Shown here: piece after piece, positions 18,171 through 27,285 of the stretch | How positions within the stretch are numbered: the stretch's first letter is position 1 | How the letters are laid out: every line of letters starts with the position of its first letter | Assembly: GCF_017352215.1 (NCBI RefSeq) | Contig: NZ_CP071444.1 | Span: 2,232,001 to 2,296,000, forward strand | Direction of reading: 5' to 3' | DNA length: 64,000 nt | Source: Alkalibacter rhizosphaerae | GTDB taxonomy: Bacteria; Bacillota; Clostridia; Eubacteriales; Alkalibacteraceae | The notes under the pieces: model-generated | The model's input: only the letters and a program-made list of their open reading frames with translations | Database searches by the model: none | Told to the model about the DNA's origin: nothing | Program-made: the position numbers and the translations under genes

Positions 18171-18785
18171 GTGGCGAACAGGATAACGCCGACAAAGGCA
18201 AACTTGATCAAAAGCAAGGGGACCCTTCAGTTTTCTCAAAAGGGTTTTGAATTGCTGGACAAAAAAAGAACGGTATTGATCCAAGAGATGATGACATTGA
18301 TCGATTCAGCCAAAGAGATCGAACACAAAATGGAACTGAGGTTTCAGGAAGCCTATGAAGCGATCCAGGATGCAAGCATCACCATGGGGGTGACCAACCT
18401 GGAAGAAGTTATTCTGGGTATGGAGAAGGAAAAGGATTATCAAATTCGATTTCGAAGCGTCATGGGAGTGGAGATCCCGGAGATCATATATGAGAGGGAA
18501 GAAAAGCTCAAACCTCAATATGGGTTTTATCGCAGCAATCCTTCTCTGGATGTGATGATCCACGCCATCAATGAAGTCAAATACCTGTCTTATGAATTGG
18601 CCAGAGTGGAAACGGCAGCCCATCGGCTGGCCATGGAAATTCGAAAGACGCAAAAGAGGGCCAATGCGCTGGAAAAAATCCATATTCCTCGCTTGAGAGT
18701 GGCGATCAAGTTTATCGAGGAAACGTTGGAAGAAAAAGAGCGGGAAGATTTTTTCCGTTTGAAGATCATAAAAAAGAAGAAGTAG
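18171..18785 (+). CDS. atpD: V-type ATPase central-stalk subunit D
   Basis: This 204-residue helical shaft protein rotates inside the A3B3 head. The start TPTKANLIKSKGTLQFSQKGFELLDKKR and the near-C-terminal RVNALE-type segment (here RANALEKIHIPRLRVAIKFIEETLEEKEREDFFRLK) are diagnostic of subunit D. The start is GTG at 18171 behind AGGTGATC. It is the last gene of the operon and is followed by a strong terminator. No gene for a further regulatory or transport partner follows. Confidence 0.93.
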   Translation: MANRITPTKANLIKSKGTLQFSQKGFELLDKKRTVLIQEMMTLIDSAKEIEHKMELRFQEAYEAIQDASITMGVTNLEEVILGMEKEKDYQIRFRSVMGVEIPEIIYEREEKLKPQYGFYRSNPSLDVMIHAINEVKYLSYELARVETAAHRLAMEIRKTQKRANALEKIHIPRLRVAIKFIEETLEEKEREDFFRLKIIKKKK

Positions 18786-18841
18786 CTTGAATAACGAAAC
18801 GACCTCTTTTATAATGTGATTGGCTGGAAACAGAAATTCGT

Positions 18842-18877
18842 GCCATGGAATGTGACATCCACCTTCCATGGCTTTTT
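18842..18877 (+). terminator. Terminator of the V-type ATPase operon
   Basis: The GCCATGGAA / TTCCATGGC stem (18842-18850 and 18864-18872) is followed by five T residues. Confidence 0.85.
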
Positions 18878-18943
18878 AAAAATTTTCTTTATTCACTGTT
18901 GAAATGCTGAATTCCATGGATCCGACAAGGGAGGCTAACGAAT

Positions 18944-19510
18944 ATGATCTTGGAGACACGTCGCATGAAACTCCATAGTCCCAGTATCATCTACACAAAA
19001 TTGGTACAGCAGTTTTACTGGAAAAATAGAAACTATTTGAAACCGTGGGAACCGACCCGTACAAATGAGTTTTACTCCTTTGAATACCAATTTCAGGATC
19101 TGTTGGAACAAAGCCGAGCATTTAGGAAAGGGGAAGAGTATCGATTTTGGCTGACCCCCAAAGATAAACCCAACATCATTATTGGTTCGGTGGTCATCAG
19201 TGGGATCTTTCGGGGAAATTTTCAGTCTTGCTTCATGGGCTACAAAATGGATAAAGACTGGACCGGTCAAGGGAGGATGACGGAAGCCTGCAGGAGAATG
19301 GTAGAGTTTGCTTTCAGCAGAGAAGGCGCGGATTTGCATCGTGTCGAGATCAACATCGTTCCCGAGAATACACCTTCTGTTCGAATCGCCCAAAAGCTTG
19401 ATTTTACGCAGGAAGGGTTTTCCAGGCAGTATCTGCAAATCGACGGCCAGTGGAAAGATCATTTGCGGTTTGCAAAAACCAGGGAGGAGCAGATCGATGA
19501 TTTCAAGTAA
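18944..19510 (+). CDS. GNAT acetyltransferase, RimJ/RimL-like
   Basis: This 188-residue protein starts with LETRRMKLHSPS and has the acetyl-CoA-binding segment GYKMDKDWTGQGRMTEACRRMVEFAF (about 95-120), where Q/RxxGxG/A is partly degenerate. LHRVEINIVPENTPSVRIAQKLDF (about 130-153) is the usual RimJ/L continuation. Such enzymes acetylate N-termini of ribosomal proteins or amino-group antibiotics, but the substrate here is unknown. It overlaps the histidinol-phosphatase gene by 14 nt, so they are probably coupled. Confidence 0.82.
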   Translation: MILETRRMKLHSPSIIYTKLVQQFYWKNRNYLKPWEPTRTNEFYSFEYQFQDLLEQSRAFRKGEEYRFWLTPKDKPNIIIGSVVISGIFRGNFQSCFMGYKMDKDWTGQGRMTEACRRMVEFAFSREGADLHRVEINIVPENTPSVRIAQKLDFTQEGFSRQYLQIDGQWKDHLRFAKTREEQIDDFK

Positions 19511-20339
19511 CTTTCACATACACAGTACATTTTGTGACGGGAAGAACTCTTTGGATGAAATGGCAAAAGCGGCCATAAGATCCAGATTAAAAGCCATCGC
19601 GTTCACATCCCACAATCCATTGGAGGGAGAAGAACACTGGACCCTTTCTCAAGATAAGGTAGAAACCTATCTAAAGGAGATCCAACATCTTCAAAAGGTG
19701 TATGAAAAGCAGATAGATATATATTCCGGCCTGGAAGTGGATTATTTATTTGATTCCGGCTTCAATCCTTTGGCGAAACCTTATTTGAAGCGATTGGATT
19801 GCTGGATCGGTTCGGTCCATGCTTTAGCAAGATGGGAGAACGGAAAGTACTGGTTTGTTGATGAAGATGAAAAGAATTTTCACGAAGGGATCCAACATTT
19901 TTTTAGCGGAGAAGCTCGAAAAGCGGTCCAACGCTATTACGAGATCCAAATGGAAATGGTGGAAGCAGGCGGACTTTCTTTTATCGGACATATGGATCTG
20001 ATCAAAAAAAACAATCGCAACCATCAGTATTTTTGTGAAACGGATCTTTGGTATCGAGACTTGGTGGAAGTTTTCTTGAAAACAGTGAAGAGGAAGGATG
20101 CCATTGTTGAGATCAATACCGGTGGCGTACGTCGATATGGGAAAGAGTGCTTTTATCCCAGCGTCTGGATCCTGGAGCGGATCCGCGATCTGGAAATCCG
20201 TTGGACCATCAATGGGGACAGCCACGATACAGGAGGCATTGCCTACTACTTCGAAGAAACGGAAGCATTGCTCCGAAATAAAGGGATGAACGGATATTGG
20301 AGCTTCGAAAGTGGAAAGTGGATACAAAAAAAGTTCTGA
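19497..20339 (+). CDS. PHP-family histidinol-phosphatase-like phosphoesterase
   Basis: This 280-residue metal-dependent phosphoesterase has the first PHP motif FHIHSTFCDGKNSLDEM (about 6-22), then AFTSHNPL (near 36), a SGLEVDYL motif (near 81), HMDLIKKNN (near 165) and SDH-like GDSHDTGG near the C-terminus. The family includes HisK/HisJ histidinol phosphatase, which gives histidinol in histidine synthesis. No other his genes are present, so a different phosphate ester cannot be excluded. ATG 19497 follows AGGGAGGAG inside the end of the GNAT gene. Confidence 0.82.
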   Translation: MISSNFHIHSTFCDGKNSLDEMAKAAIRSRLKAIAFTSHNPLEGEEHWTLSQDKVETYLKEIQHLQKVYEKQIDIYSGLEVDYLFDSGFNPLAKPYLKRLDCWIGSVHALARWENGKYWFVDEDEKNFHEGIQHFFSGEARKAVQRYYEIQMEMVEAGGLSFIGHMDLIKKNNRNHQYFCETDLWYRDLVEVFLKTVKRKDAIVEINTGGVRRYGKECFYPSVWILERIRDLEIRWTINGDSHDTGGIAYYFEETEALLRNKGMNGYWSFESGKWIQKKF

Positions 20340-20351
20340 AAATCAGAACTT
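20331..20351 (-). terminator. Terminator between the PHP and dacF-type genes
   Basis: The AAGTTCTGA / TCAGAACTT stem has a 3-nt loop and spans the stop codons of both convergent genes. The A run before it on the plus strand is the T tract for the minus-strand gene. Confidence 0.75.
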
Positions 20352-21587
20352 TGCGTATTCACTTCTTCTTTTTTTTGCCATTTTTCGCTTTCGGATCTTT
20401 TGATTGACACGATAAACATAAATGCGAAGGATCAAATATACAAGGACCAGCAAAGCCAATAGGACGATCGACCCATTCAGCAAAAACTTGCCTAAATGAA
20501 AAGGCGCTTCCACCGTTTCCGCAGCCAATAATCCGATCCGTCCAATTTCCGTATTTCCAAGCCGATAGACAATGTTGCCGATTTGTTCGCCTTCTTTTAC
20601 CGGCAGATCCAGCTCTTCGGGAACTTCCAGGATTTGTTCCACCTTGTTGGTTTCGGAAATTTGAAGAGTATAACGAAAGGGGTCAGCTGCCAACAAATCC
20701 AACGATCGGTCGCCGATGGGAATGGAATCCACCACCTGTTTTTCTTCCAACAGGACAAGAGGGGAGAAGGAATCGAATCCATATTCGAAAAGCTGATTGG
20801 TGCTTGCATAGGTCATGGGTCCAACGCACTGCATCACTGCGGTGATCAGCAACTGACCATCCCGACGTGCAGCACTGACTAGTGTATTGCCGGCTTGATT
20901 GGTGTAACCCGTCTTGCTTGCGATGACGTCCTCGTTGTAATAAGTGCCTGAAGTGGATTGAAAGAGTTTGTTTTTTGTCCACAAATATCGGATATCCTGG
21001 TGTTCTGTTTGGGGGATCACATAATGACGAGTGACCAGCGCATCCGTCAATTCCGGATGGGTCAAAACCTCTTTCATGATCGATGCCATATCTTTTGCCG
21101 TAGTTACATGATTCTCGTCATGAAGACCATGAGGATTGACAAAATTGCTGTTTACAGCTCCCAGTTCTTTCGCACGCCGGGTCATTTTTTCTGCAAAAGC
21201 CGGCACACTGCCGCTGATGTGTTCCGCAATAACGACGGCGGCATCGTTGGCCGATTCAACGAGGAGGGCATGGAGCAGCTGTTCTCCGGTAAGTTTTTCT
21301 CCCGGGATCAGATAGATCTGGCTACTCCCTTGTTCGATTTGATAAGGGACATCGTCCCCTACGACCAGGATCTCATCCAACGAAACATTTTCAATAAATA
21401 GCAGGGCAGTAAGCAACTTTGTGATGCTGGCGGGGTAGCATTGCTGGTCTGCGTTTTTTTCGTAAAGAACCTGTCCGGTATGACCGTCCATCAGAATGGC
21501 CGCCGGAGCTTCCACCAAAGGTTGGGCGGAAACGGTTGTCCATGACAGTATAAAAAACGTGAAAAACAAGAAAATTCTTCGTTTCAA
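20343..21587 (-). CDS. dacF: D-alanyl-D-alanine carboxypeptidase (PBP5/DacF type)
   Basis: This 414-residue serine peptidase trims the terminal D-Ala from peptidoglycan stem peptides. An N-terminal signal peptide (KRRIFLFFTFFILSWTTVSA) is followed by the S11 peptidase domain: SxxK in ASITKLLT (about 49-56), SxN in ESANDAAVV (about 108-116) and KTG in ASKTGYTNQAG (near 217). A beta-sandwich domain and a C-terminal membrane segment (near 375-395) complete it. I choose a TTG start at 21587 because GGAGG lies 8 nt upstream and the signal peptide begins there. The frame is open further upstream without a good site. Confidence 0.87.
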   Translation of the reverse strand: MKRRIFLFFTFFILSWTTVSAQPLVEAPAAILMDGHTGQVLYEKNADQQCYPASITKLLTALLFIENVSLDEILVVGDDVPYQIEQGSSQIYLIPGEKLTGEQLLHALLVESANDAAVVIAEHISGSVPAFAEKMTRRAKELGAVNSNFVNPHGLHDENHVTTAKDMASIMKEVLTHPELTDALVTRHYVIPQTEHQDIRYLWTKNKLFQSTSGTYYNEDVIASKTGYTNQAGNTLVSAARRDGQLLITAVMQCVGPMTYASTNQLFEYGFDSFSPLVLLEEKQVVDSIPIGDRSLDLLAADPFRYTLQISETNKVEQILEVPEELDLPVKEGEQIGNIVYRLGNTEIGRIGLLAAETVEAPFHLGKFLLNGSIVLLALLVLVYLILRIYVYRVNQKIRKRKMAKKRRSEYAKF

Positions 21588-21704
21588 TGGGCAAACCTCC
21601 AAATCGTTTATACATGGTATAGTATACAAAATAAATAAGAAGAAATCAAAGAAATCATGAAGGAGATGGGGGGGAAAAGTGGAATAAAAGGGTGGAGGGA
21701 TCAC

Positions 21705-22370
21705 ATGGATAAATTGTGGGAAAAACTTAAAACGCTGCCTGTAGTGTATCTGCCGCTGGTTTTGATCATTGCTTTGGGAATTTTTTTTCTGATTGGAAGA
21801 GATCGCGATCTTCCGGTGGTGTTGGAAGAACCGCCGTCAGAGCAGGTTTCGGAAAATTTGTTGGAAGATGAAGTCGCAGAGAATGAAGATGAGGAATTGG
21901 AGACGGAAATTCCTGAAGAAATTTTCGTGCACGTTTCCGGACAAGTCAACCGTCCGGGAGTCGTTTGCCTTCCCAGCGGGGCCAGGGTATATGAAGCGTT
22001 GGAAATGGCCGGTGGAATGAATGCCGATGGAGACTTGGAGAGCATTAATCTTGCAGCGGTATTGTTGGATCAGCAAAAGGTGGTGGTGGGGAGTTTGAAG
22101 CAGCGGCTGGCCCAGGGAGAAACGGTGCCGATTGGAGAAATCATGCCGGAAGAGCCCATAATGCCTGCAGATGATGGAAAGATCAACATAAATACGGCGA
22201 CGAAGGATCAACTGGAGTCGCTGCCGGGGATCGGTCCGGTCATTGCCGATCACATTGTTTCTTATCGGCAAGCCAACGGCGGGTTCAAAAACATTGAAGA
22301 AATAAAAAATGTTCATCGCATCGGGGAAGCCACCTTTGCCAATATCAAAGAGTTGATCGGGGTACGCTGA
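21705..22370 (+). CDS. comEA: ComEA-type DNA-binding competence protein
   Basis: This 221-residue protein has an N-terminal membrane anchor (about 9-29), an acidic spacer, a SLBB-like domain starting FVHVSGQVNRPGVVCLPSG (about 74-92), and a C-terminal helix-hairpin-helix pair (KININTATKDQLESLPGIGPVIADHIVSYR, about 158-188). In transformable bacteria ComEA binds double-stranded DNA outside the membrane and passes it to ComEC. It is directly followed by comEC. ATG 21705 is preferred to the in-frame ATG 21657 because of GGAGGGA upstream. Confidence 0.9.
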   Translation: MDKLWEKLKTLPVVYLPLVLIIALGIFFLIGRDRDLPVVLEEPPSEQVSENLLEDEVAENEDEELETEIPEEIFVHVSGQVNRPGVVCLPSGARVYEALEMAGGMNADGDLESINLAAVLLDQQKVVVGSLKQRLAQGETVPIGEIMPEEPIMPADDGKININTATKDQLESLPGIGPVIADHIVSYRQANGGFKNIEEIKNVHRIGEATFANIKELIGVR

Positions 22371-22371
22371 A

Positions 22372-24663
22372 GTGAACCGATTGTTTTTGCTGCTCTTTTT
22401 CCAAGGGATCTTGTTGTTTTCAGCAATGATGCAAAGAAATGCGATTTTGGGCTTGTTGTTCGTTTTAGTTTTGATATTTGGAGTATTCATCCATCGGACA
22501 CAAGAAAAGCGTTTTCTGATCATTTCCATGTTGTTTATTTCGGTGTTGATCCTGCAGGTCAAGTGGATCCCCAGGCAGGCGGTCCGAAGTTTTGAGAGCG
22601 ATGGAAAAGAAGTGACCGGAAAAATCATTTCCTTTGTACAAATTCGAGAAGATCAGGTCCAGTTTGTATTGGAGGATCAAAGCAACAACAACAGGTTCCA
22701 ATGTTTTTCAGATCCTGTCGATTGGGAAGAGAACCTGGATCTCGGAGATGTGATACGACTGACTGGGCGGTTGGAGAAGCCGGATGGGCTTCGAAATCCT
22801 GGAGGTTTCGATTACAGTAAGTTTCTGTTGGCCAAAAAGATCGGGTGGGTTTTTTATGGATCGGGACGACCAATACTGATTTCATCAGGAGGAAACAGAC
22901 CTATCATGCTACGGTTGGTGGAAATGCGGACCTTCTTTATGCAAACGCTGGAAAGAGAACTGAGCCCTCCCAATGGGGCATTTGCAAAAGGACTTCTTTT
23001 TGGTGAAAAGGGAATGGATGAATCCGAAGCGGATCTGTTTTCCAGAGTCGGGATCTCGCACGTGCTGGCCGTTTCCGGACTTCATATAGGGATCTTGTAT
23101 GCTTTTCTATCCGGTATGCTTCGCCGATTGTCCATGCCGGGTTTCTTGATGTTGCTTATTCTTGGAAGTTTTTTTCTGGTATATGGTTTTTGGTGCGGAT
23201 TCTCCGTTTCTGTGGTCCGAGCAGGCGGCATGGCCATGATCCATCTCTTGGCCCAGTGCCGGAAATACCATTACGATTCTTTGAACGCCATGGCAGTGGT
23301 TGGGTGTTTGTCCATGATGTACAATCCGTACACCGTTGCAACGGCTTCTTTTCAACTTTCGTATGCTGCAGTCTTCGCCATACAGTTGTTTCATGGATTT
23401 CTTGTCCGATTTTGGGAAAGACTCCACCCGCGACTGGCCAAATTGGCCAGTCCCTTCTTGCTTTCCGGCGCTGTGTTTTGTTTTTCTATTCCCATGGTGG
23501 TACAGTTGTTTCACCGGATCCCCATGCTCTCCGTATGGATCAACGTATTGGTGGTGCCTTTGGCTTCTCTGGTATTGATCCTTTTGCTATTAAGCTGTCT
23601 GGCTGGTTGGATCGGCATGGGGCCCGTTGCAGGCTGGGGCTTTGATGGAGCAGATCTTCTGATCCACTGGATCTTTCGGATCGTCGGCATTGTGGGAAAG
23701 ATGCCTTTTCACAGTTGGATGGCACCCTCCTTGCCGGTTTGGGGAATGCTCGTCTTTTATTTTTGGTTGTTTCTTCTTTGCGGATACTTTTATATCAGGT
23801 CTCGCTGGAAAAAAAGATTGGCCCTACTTCTGATTTTAATGGTGATATGGGTCCCGATCATGGAAGATTTTCTTGATCCTTCCATGCAGATCACATTTTT
23901 GGATGTTGGGCAGGGAGACAGCATCATCGCGGAACTTCCAGGTGGAAAAACGCTCCTGGTGGACGGGGGCGGTAGCTCATACCGAAAGGTAGGCGAAGAA
24001 GTGGTGCTGAAGGCATTGCTGCATTCAGGGATCGACAAGGTGGATGTGATGGTTTGCACCCATTCCCATTCGGATCATTCTTTGGGTCTTTGGGAATTGA
24101 TGGATGATGTGGAAGTATCCATGATCGTCATCAACAGCCTGGAGCCGGAATCTGCATACGGAGATCTAATTGCGGAGGCCCATCGGCAGAAGATTCCTGT
24201 TGTAAAAGTACACGGAGGGATGGAAATGGATCTTGGGAAAAAAGTCCGCATGAAATTTTTGCATCCTGTTGATGGACAGTCCTATACTGATCCAAACAAC
24301 AGTTCATTGGTTGCTCAGATCGTGTACGACAAAACTGCTTTTTTATTGACTGGCGACGTGGAAAGACTTGGGGAGGAAACCGTGCTGCGTAATGGAGAAG
24401 ATCTAAAAAGCCATGTGATGAAGATTGCCCATCATGGAAGCAATACTTCTTCCATTCCTCAATTCATCGAAAAGATAGATCCGGACTTTGCCGTGATCAG
24501 TGTTGGAAAAAACAACCAATACAGCCATCCCGGGGATAAAACACTTGAATTACTGGAGTCGAAAGGGGTACAATACTATCGGACAGACCACCACGGTGCG
24601 GTCGTATTCACCAGTGATGGAATAAGGATCCGGGGGAAATCCCTGGTAAAGGAGCAGGAATGA
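22372..24663 (+). CDS. comEC: DNA-internalisation channel protein ComEC/Rec2
   Basis: This 763-residue polytopic protein has an N-terminal membrane and OB-like region, the Competence domain with the diagnostic GVSHVLAVSGLHIGIL-type segment (about 225-245), and a C-terminal metallo-beta-lactamase-like domain starting ITFLDVGQGDSIIAELPGGKTLLVDGGG and bearing HSHSDHS (near 564). It forms the channel for single-stranded DNA uptake. The GTG start lies 1 nt after the comEA stop, and the stop overlaps holA by 4 nt. It is full length, so natural competence may be functional, although pilus genes are not in the window. Confidence 0.93.
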   Translation: MNRLFLLLFFQGILLFSAMMQRNAILGLLFVLVLIFGVFIHRTQEKRFLIISMLFISVLILQVKWIPRQAVRSFESDGKEVTGKIISFVQIREDQVQFVLEDQSNNNRFQCFSDPVDWEENLDLGDVIRLTGRLEKPDGLRNPGGFDYSKFLLAKKIGWVFYGSGRPILISSGGNRPIMLRLVEMRTFFMQTLERELSPPNGAFAKGLLFGEKGMDESEADLFSRVGISHVLAVSGLHIGILYAFLSGMLRRLSMPGFLMLLILGSFFLVYGFWCGFSVSVVRAGGMAMIHLLAQCRKYHYDSLNAMAVVGCLSMMYNPYTVATASFQLSYAAVFAIQLFHGFLVRFWERLHPRLAKLASPFLLSGAVFCFSIPMVVQLFHRIPMLSVWINVLVVPLASLVLILLLLSCLAGWIGMGPVAGWGFDGADLLIHWIFRIVGIVGKMPFHSWMAPSLPVWGMLVFYFWLFLLCGYFYIRSRWKKRLALLLILMVIWVPIMEDFLDPSMQITFLDVGQGDSIIAELPGGKTLLVDGGGSSYRKVGEEVVLKALLHSGIDKVDVMVCTHSHSDHSLGLWELMDDVEVSMIVINSLEPESAYGDLIAEAHRQKIPVVKVHGGMEMDLGKKVRMKFLHPVDGQSYTDPNNSSLVAQIVYDKTAFLLTGDVERLGEETVLRNGEDLKSHVMKIAHHGSNTSSIPQFIEKIDPDFAVISVGKNNQYSHPGDKTLELLESKGVQYYRTDHHGAVVFTSDGIRIRGKSLVKEQE

Positions 24664-25679
24664 AATATCAGGAACTGAATGCAAATATCAAAGAAAACAA
24701 GATCGCAAAGGTTTATCTGCTTTGCGGAGAGGAATACCAAATTTCTAAAATGATGGCCGGAAACTTGAAAACCCATTTGATCGATCCGGCCTTTGAACAG
24801 CTCAATTACATTCGCTTTGATGAAAAGACCCATACAGTGCAGGACATCGTTGCTTTTAGCGAGACCATGCCCTTTATGAGTGAAAAAAGAATGGTTCTGG
24901 TTGCAGAAGGCAACTTGCTTCACGGGTCCATCCCGGATCAAGATGCGGATACCCTGATCCAATACATAAAAACCCCCAATGATGCCACGTGCCTTGTTTT
25001 TCTTTCCAGAAAGATCGACAAGAAAAGAAAATTGACGAAAGCATTGCTGGAACATGGTGTCGTGGTGGAAACGAACCGAGTGGATCGGATCCAGTTGGAA
25101 AAGTGGATCGCCAAAAGAATCCGGGTTGCCGGAAAAAAAGTGGACCGACTTGCCATGAATGCATTGGTGGAAGGTTTGGAATACCTGGATAAAGACAGTA
25201 AGATGAACTTGGAGGACGTGGACAACGAACTGGAAAAGATCATTGCCTACGCTGGTGAACGGGTTCAAATTGAATCGGAGGATGTGGCAGTTGTTCTGTC
25301 TCGAGGAGTGGAACACAGCATATTCCGCATGGTCGATTTTCTTGGAACGGGAAAGGTAAAAGAAAGCCTGGAGATCCTCGACTATTTGTTTGAAGTGGGT
25401 GAACATCCGACAAAAATCTTGTTCATGATGGTCCGTCAACTGAGAATACTGTATCGAAGCAAGTTGTTGAAAGAACGCGGTTATACCACGGAGCATATCG
25501 CGTCCACAACGGGATTCCGCCCCTTCATGATCAACAACGCCCTACGCCAGGGGAGGAATTTTTCTCTGGAGAAACTCAAGAAAGCTTACGAACGCTGTGC
25601 TGATATCGACCGTTTGCTCAAGAGCACAAAGAATGATCCCAAAGTGCTTCTTGAAATGCTCATATTTGATCTGAGATGA
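24660..25679 (+). CDS. holA: DNA polymerase III delta subunit
   Basis: This 339-residue clamp-loader subunit opens the beta sliding clamp. The N-terminus KVYLLCGEEYQISKMM is typical, with the LCGEEYQ element standing in for a degenerate P-loop. Domain II covers about residues 140-210, and the C-terminal collar domain includes HSIFRMVDFLGTGKVKESLEILD and ILFMMVRQLRILYRSKLL. The ATG overlaps the comEC stop. The comEA-comEC-holA-rpsT arrangement, with rpsT convergent, is common in Firmicutes. Confidence 0.93.
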   Translation: MKYQELNANIKENKIAKVYLLCGEEYQISKMMAGNLKTHLIDPAFEQLNYIRFDEKTHTVQDIVAFSETMPFMSEKRMVLVAEGNLLHGSIPDQDADTLIQYIKTPNDATCLVFLSRKIDKKRKLTKALLEHGVVVETNRVDRIQLEKWIAKRIRVAGKKVDRLAMNALVEGLEYLDKDSKMNLEDVDNELEKIIAYAGERVQIESEDVAVVLSRGVEHSIFRMVDFLGTGKVKESLEILDYLFEVGEHPTKILFMMVRQLRILYRSKLLKERGYTTEHIASTTGFRPFMINNALRQGRNFSLEKLKKAYERCADIDRLLKSTKNDPKVLLEMLIFDLR

Positions 25680-25701
25680 AGCGGATTTTGGCAAAAAAAA
25701 T

Positions 25702-25725
25702 AGACTACGTGAGTAGTCTTTTTTT
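25702..25725. terminator. Terminator between holA and rpsT
   Basis: The AGACTAC / GTAGTCT stem with GTGA loop is followed by a T run on the plus strand and preceded by an A run, so it can serve both convergent genes. Confidence 0.85.
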
Positions 25726-25753
25726 AGACACGGTGTGGGAAATACGCGAGGGG

Positions 25754-26014
25754 TTACATTGCGTTCAATTTTCTTGCCAAGCTGCTTTTTTTTCTGGCTG
25801 CAGAGTTCTTGTGCAGAACACCTTTTGATACACCTTTGTCCAGCTTTTTGACAGCAGTTTTAAAAGCGTCCAATGCGACTTCTGGATCTTTGGATTCAAG
25901 AGCCACGTCGAATTTTTTGATACTGGTTTTGATTCCAGTCTTGACACTCTTGTTTCTCATTGTCCGAATTTCCGCAAGTTGCGCTCTTTTCATAGCGGAT
26001 TTAATATTTGCCAT
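25754..26014 (-). CDS. rpsT: 30S ribosomal protein S20
   Basis: This 86-residue, strongly basic protein binds 16S rRNA. The start MANIKSAMKRAQLAEIRTMRNKS and the end HKNSAARKKSSLARKLNAM are diagnostic of S20. ATG at 26014 is chosen over an upstream in-frame start because it gives the canonical MANIKS N-terminus behind GGGGTGGTG. Confidence 0.97.
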   Translation of the reverse strand: MANIKSAMKRAQLAEIRTMRNKSVKTGIKTSIKKFDVALESKDPEVALDAFKTAVKKLDKGVSKGVLHKNSAARKKSSLARKLNAM

Positions 26015-26095
26015 GTTTTCACCACCCCTCATTCTTTATAACATTAGACATTTTATCATTAGAAGAGAGGGAATACAAGGATTATTTTTTCATTT

Positions 26096-26926
26096 CTATA
26101 CTTCCAGGTTGTGAGCGACGTAGTTGCCCAATATTTTAAATTGAGGACTGTTCTTTTTTAACAGCTCAAGGACTCTGGCAACTGCCGGATCCTCCATGTT
26201 TCCTTCCACGTCGACAAAATACGAGTACGCCCAAGGAGTATTCTTCGCCGGGCGGCTGATCAGTTTTAAGAGATTGATATTTTCACGGGCAAAATACCCC
26301 AAAGCGGTGTACAATGCACCTGGCTTGTGTGGAGTGGTAAAAAACAAGCTCAGTTTATTGGCGTTTTCACTGGGCATCCGGGTTTTCGACAGTATGATGA
26401 ATTTGGTGATGTTGTTTGAATAATTGTTGATATTGTCGGATAAAATGTCCAATTCGTTGAGTTTTGCGGCGAGCAGGCTGCCTATGGATGCCAGACCGGG
26501 GTCTTGTTTTTCCCGCACCAGTTGTGCGCTGACCGCTGTATTGGTGGTTGGGATGGGTGTAATTTTGTGATCCCGGATAAATCGGCTGCATTGATCCAGG
26601 GCTTGTTGGTGAGAATAAACAGTATGGATCCGATCCAATGACGAGCCAGGGATGCACATCAAATGATGTTTTACTTCGATGCAACGTTCCCCAACGATAA
26701 ACAGATCTCGATTGGCGAGTAGATCGAATACTTCGTAAACGCCGCCTGTAGTAGAGTTCTCAAAAGGAAGAATGCCAAAATCTGATTCTCCGGATTCCAC
26801 CGATTCAAAAACGTCGGAAAACAACATGGTATTGATGCTGTTGATCTTATCGTCGAAATATTCGTTCATGGCTTGATAACTGTATGAACCTGGCACGCCT
26901 TGATATGCTACGGTAATGTTTGTCAT
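26096..26926 (-). CDS. pheA: Prephenate dehydratase
   Basis: This 276-residue enzyme converts prephenate to phenylpyruvate in phenylalanine synthesis. The catalytic domain covers about residues 1-185, beginning VAYQGVPGSYSYQA and including ILPFENSTTGGVYEVFDLL. The C-terminal ACT domain for phenylalanine feedback shows GALYTALGYFARENINLLKLISRP, the GAL and ISRP regulatory motifs. There is no chorismate-mutase domain. It is a monocistronic gene whose upstream region lies back to back with the 6S RNA promoter. Confidence 0.93.
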   Translation of the reverse strand: MTNITVAYQGVPGSYSYQAMNEYFDDKINSINTMLFSDVFESVESGESDFGILPFENSTTGGVYEVFDLLANRDLFIVGERCIEVKHHLMCIPGSSLDRIHTVYSHQQALDQCSRFIRDHKITPIPTTNTAVSAQLVREKQDPGLASIGSLLAAKLNELDILSDNINNYSNNITKFIILSKTRMPSENANKLSLFFTTPHKPGALYTALGYFARENINLLKLISRPAKNTPWAYSYFVDVEGNMEDPAVARVLELLKKNSPQFKILGNYVAHNLEV

Positions 26927-27050
26927 GAGATCGTCCTTTTCCTTTTCCCTTGATTATATAAAATGACGAACATTAAAGCAACCTTTGAAAAAACGAGGAA
27001 ATGGAAAATATTAACTTCCAATTAAAGACCTTTTAGTTTATAATGAAGTT

Positions 27051-27262
27051 AATAAAACAAGAAACAAAATTTCCTGAAATGCTCGAATCGACCTGGTATT
27101 TTGAACCTACAACATTGAACAGGGAGTTCGACGTTTTCAATAGGATGTCAAGCCTCCTTGAGAGGAAGACAGAGGATTGGAACAGGACACCCACCTAGAA
27201 TATTTCTAGGCGTCAAAATCCAGGCAACGACATTTCGGGAATAAGCACCTTTCGGTGCTTAT
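27051..27262 (+). ncRNA. ssrS: 6S RNA
   Basis: The 360-nt gap between pheA and the pseudouridine synthase gene holds a structured RNA. Its closing stem pairs TTCCTGAAATG (27071-27081) with CATTTCGGGAA (27231-27241). The CTGAAATGCTCG start and the ACATTTCGGGAA end resemble the terminal stem of E. coli 6S RNA, and the interior can fold as a long interrupted helix. A TATAAT box at 27039-27044 predicts a start near 27051, and a hairpin terminator follows. 6S RNA mimics an open promoter and sequesters the housekeeping RNA polymerase. The assignment rests on pattern and size, not on a covariance search. Confidence 0.72.
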
Positions 27263-27268
27263 TTTTTT
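27243..27268 (+). terminator. Terminator of the 6S RNA
   Basis: The AAGCACC / GGTGCTT stem with a TTTC loop is followed by seven T residues. Confidence 0.85.
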
Positions 27269-27285
27269 ATAAGAAAGGAACGACC

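Noticed and set aside
20433-20446. AATATACAAGG sequence resembling half of the palindromic operator
   Set aside because: Only one arm is present, it lies inside the dacF-type coding region, and no promoter adjoins it.
24576-25496. Minus-strand open frame of 306 codons opposite holA
   Set aside because: It is antisense to a clear housekeeping gene and its translation looks like a frame shadow rich in His, Phe and Gln.
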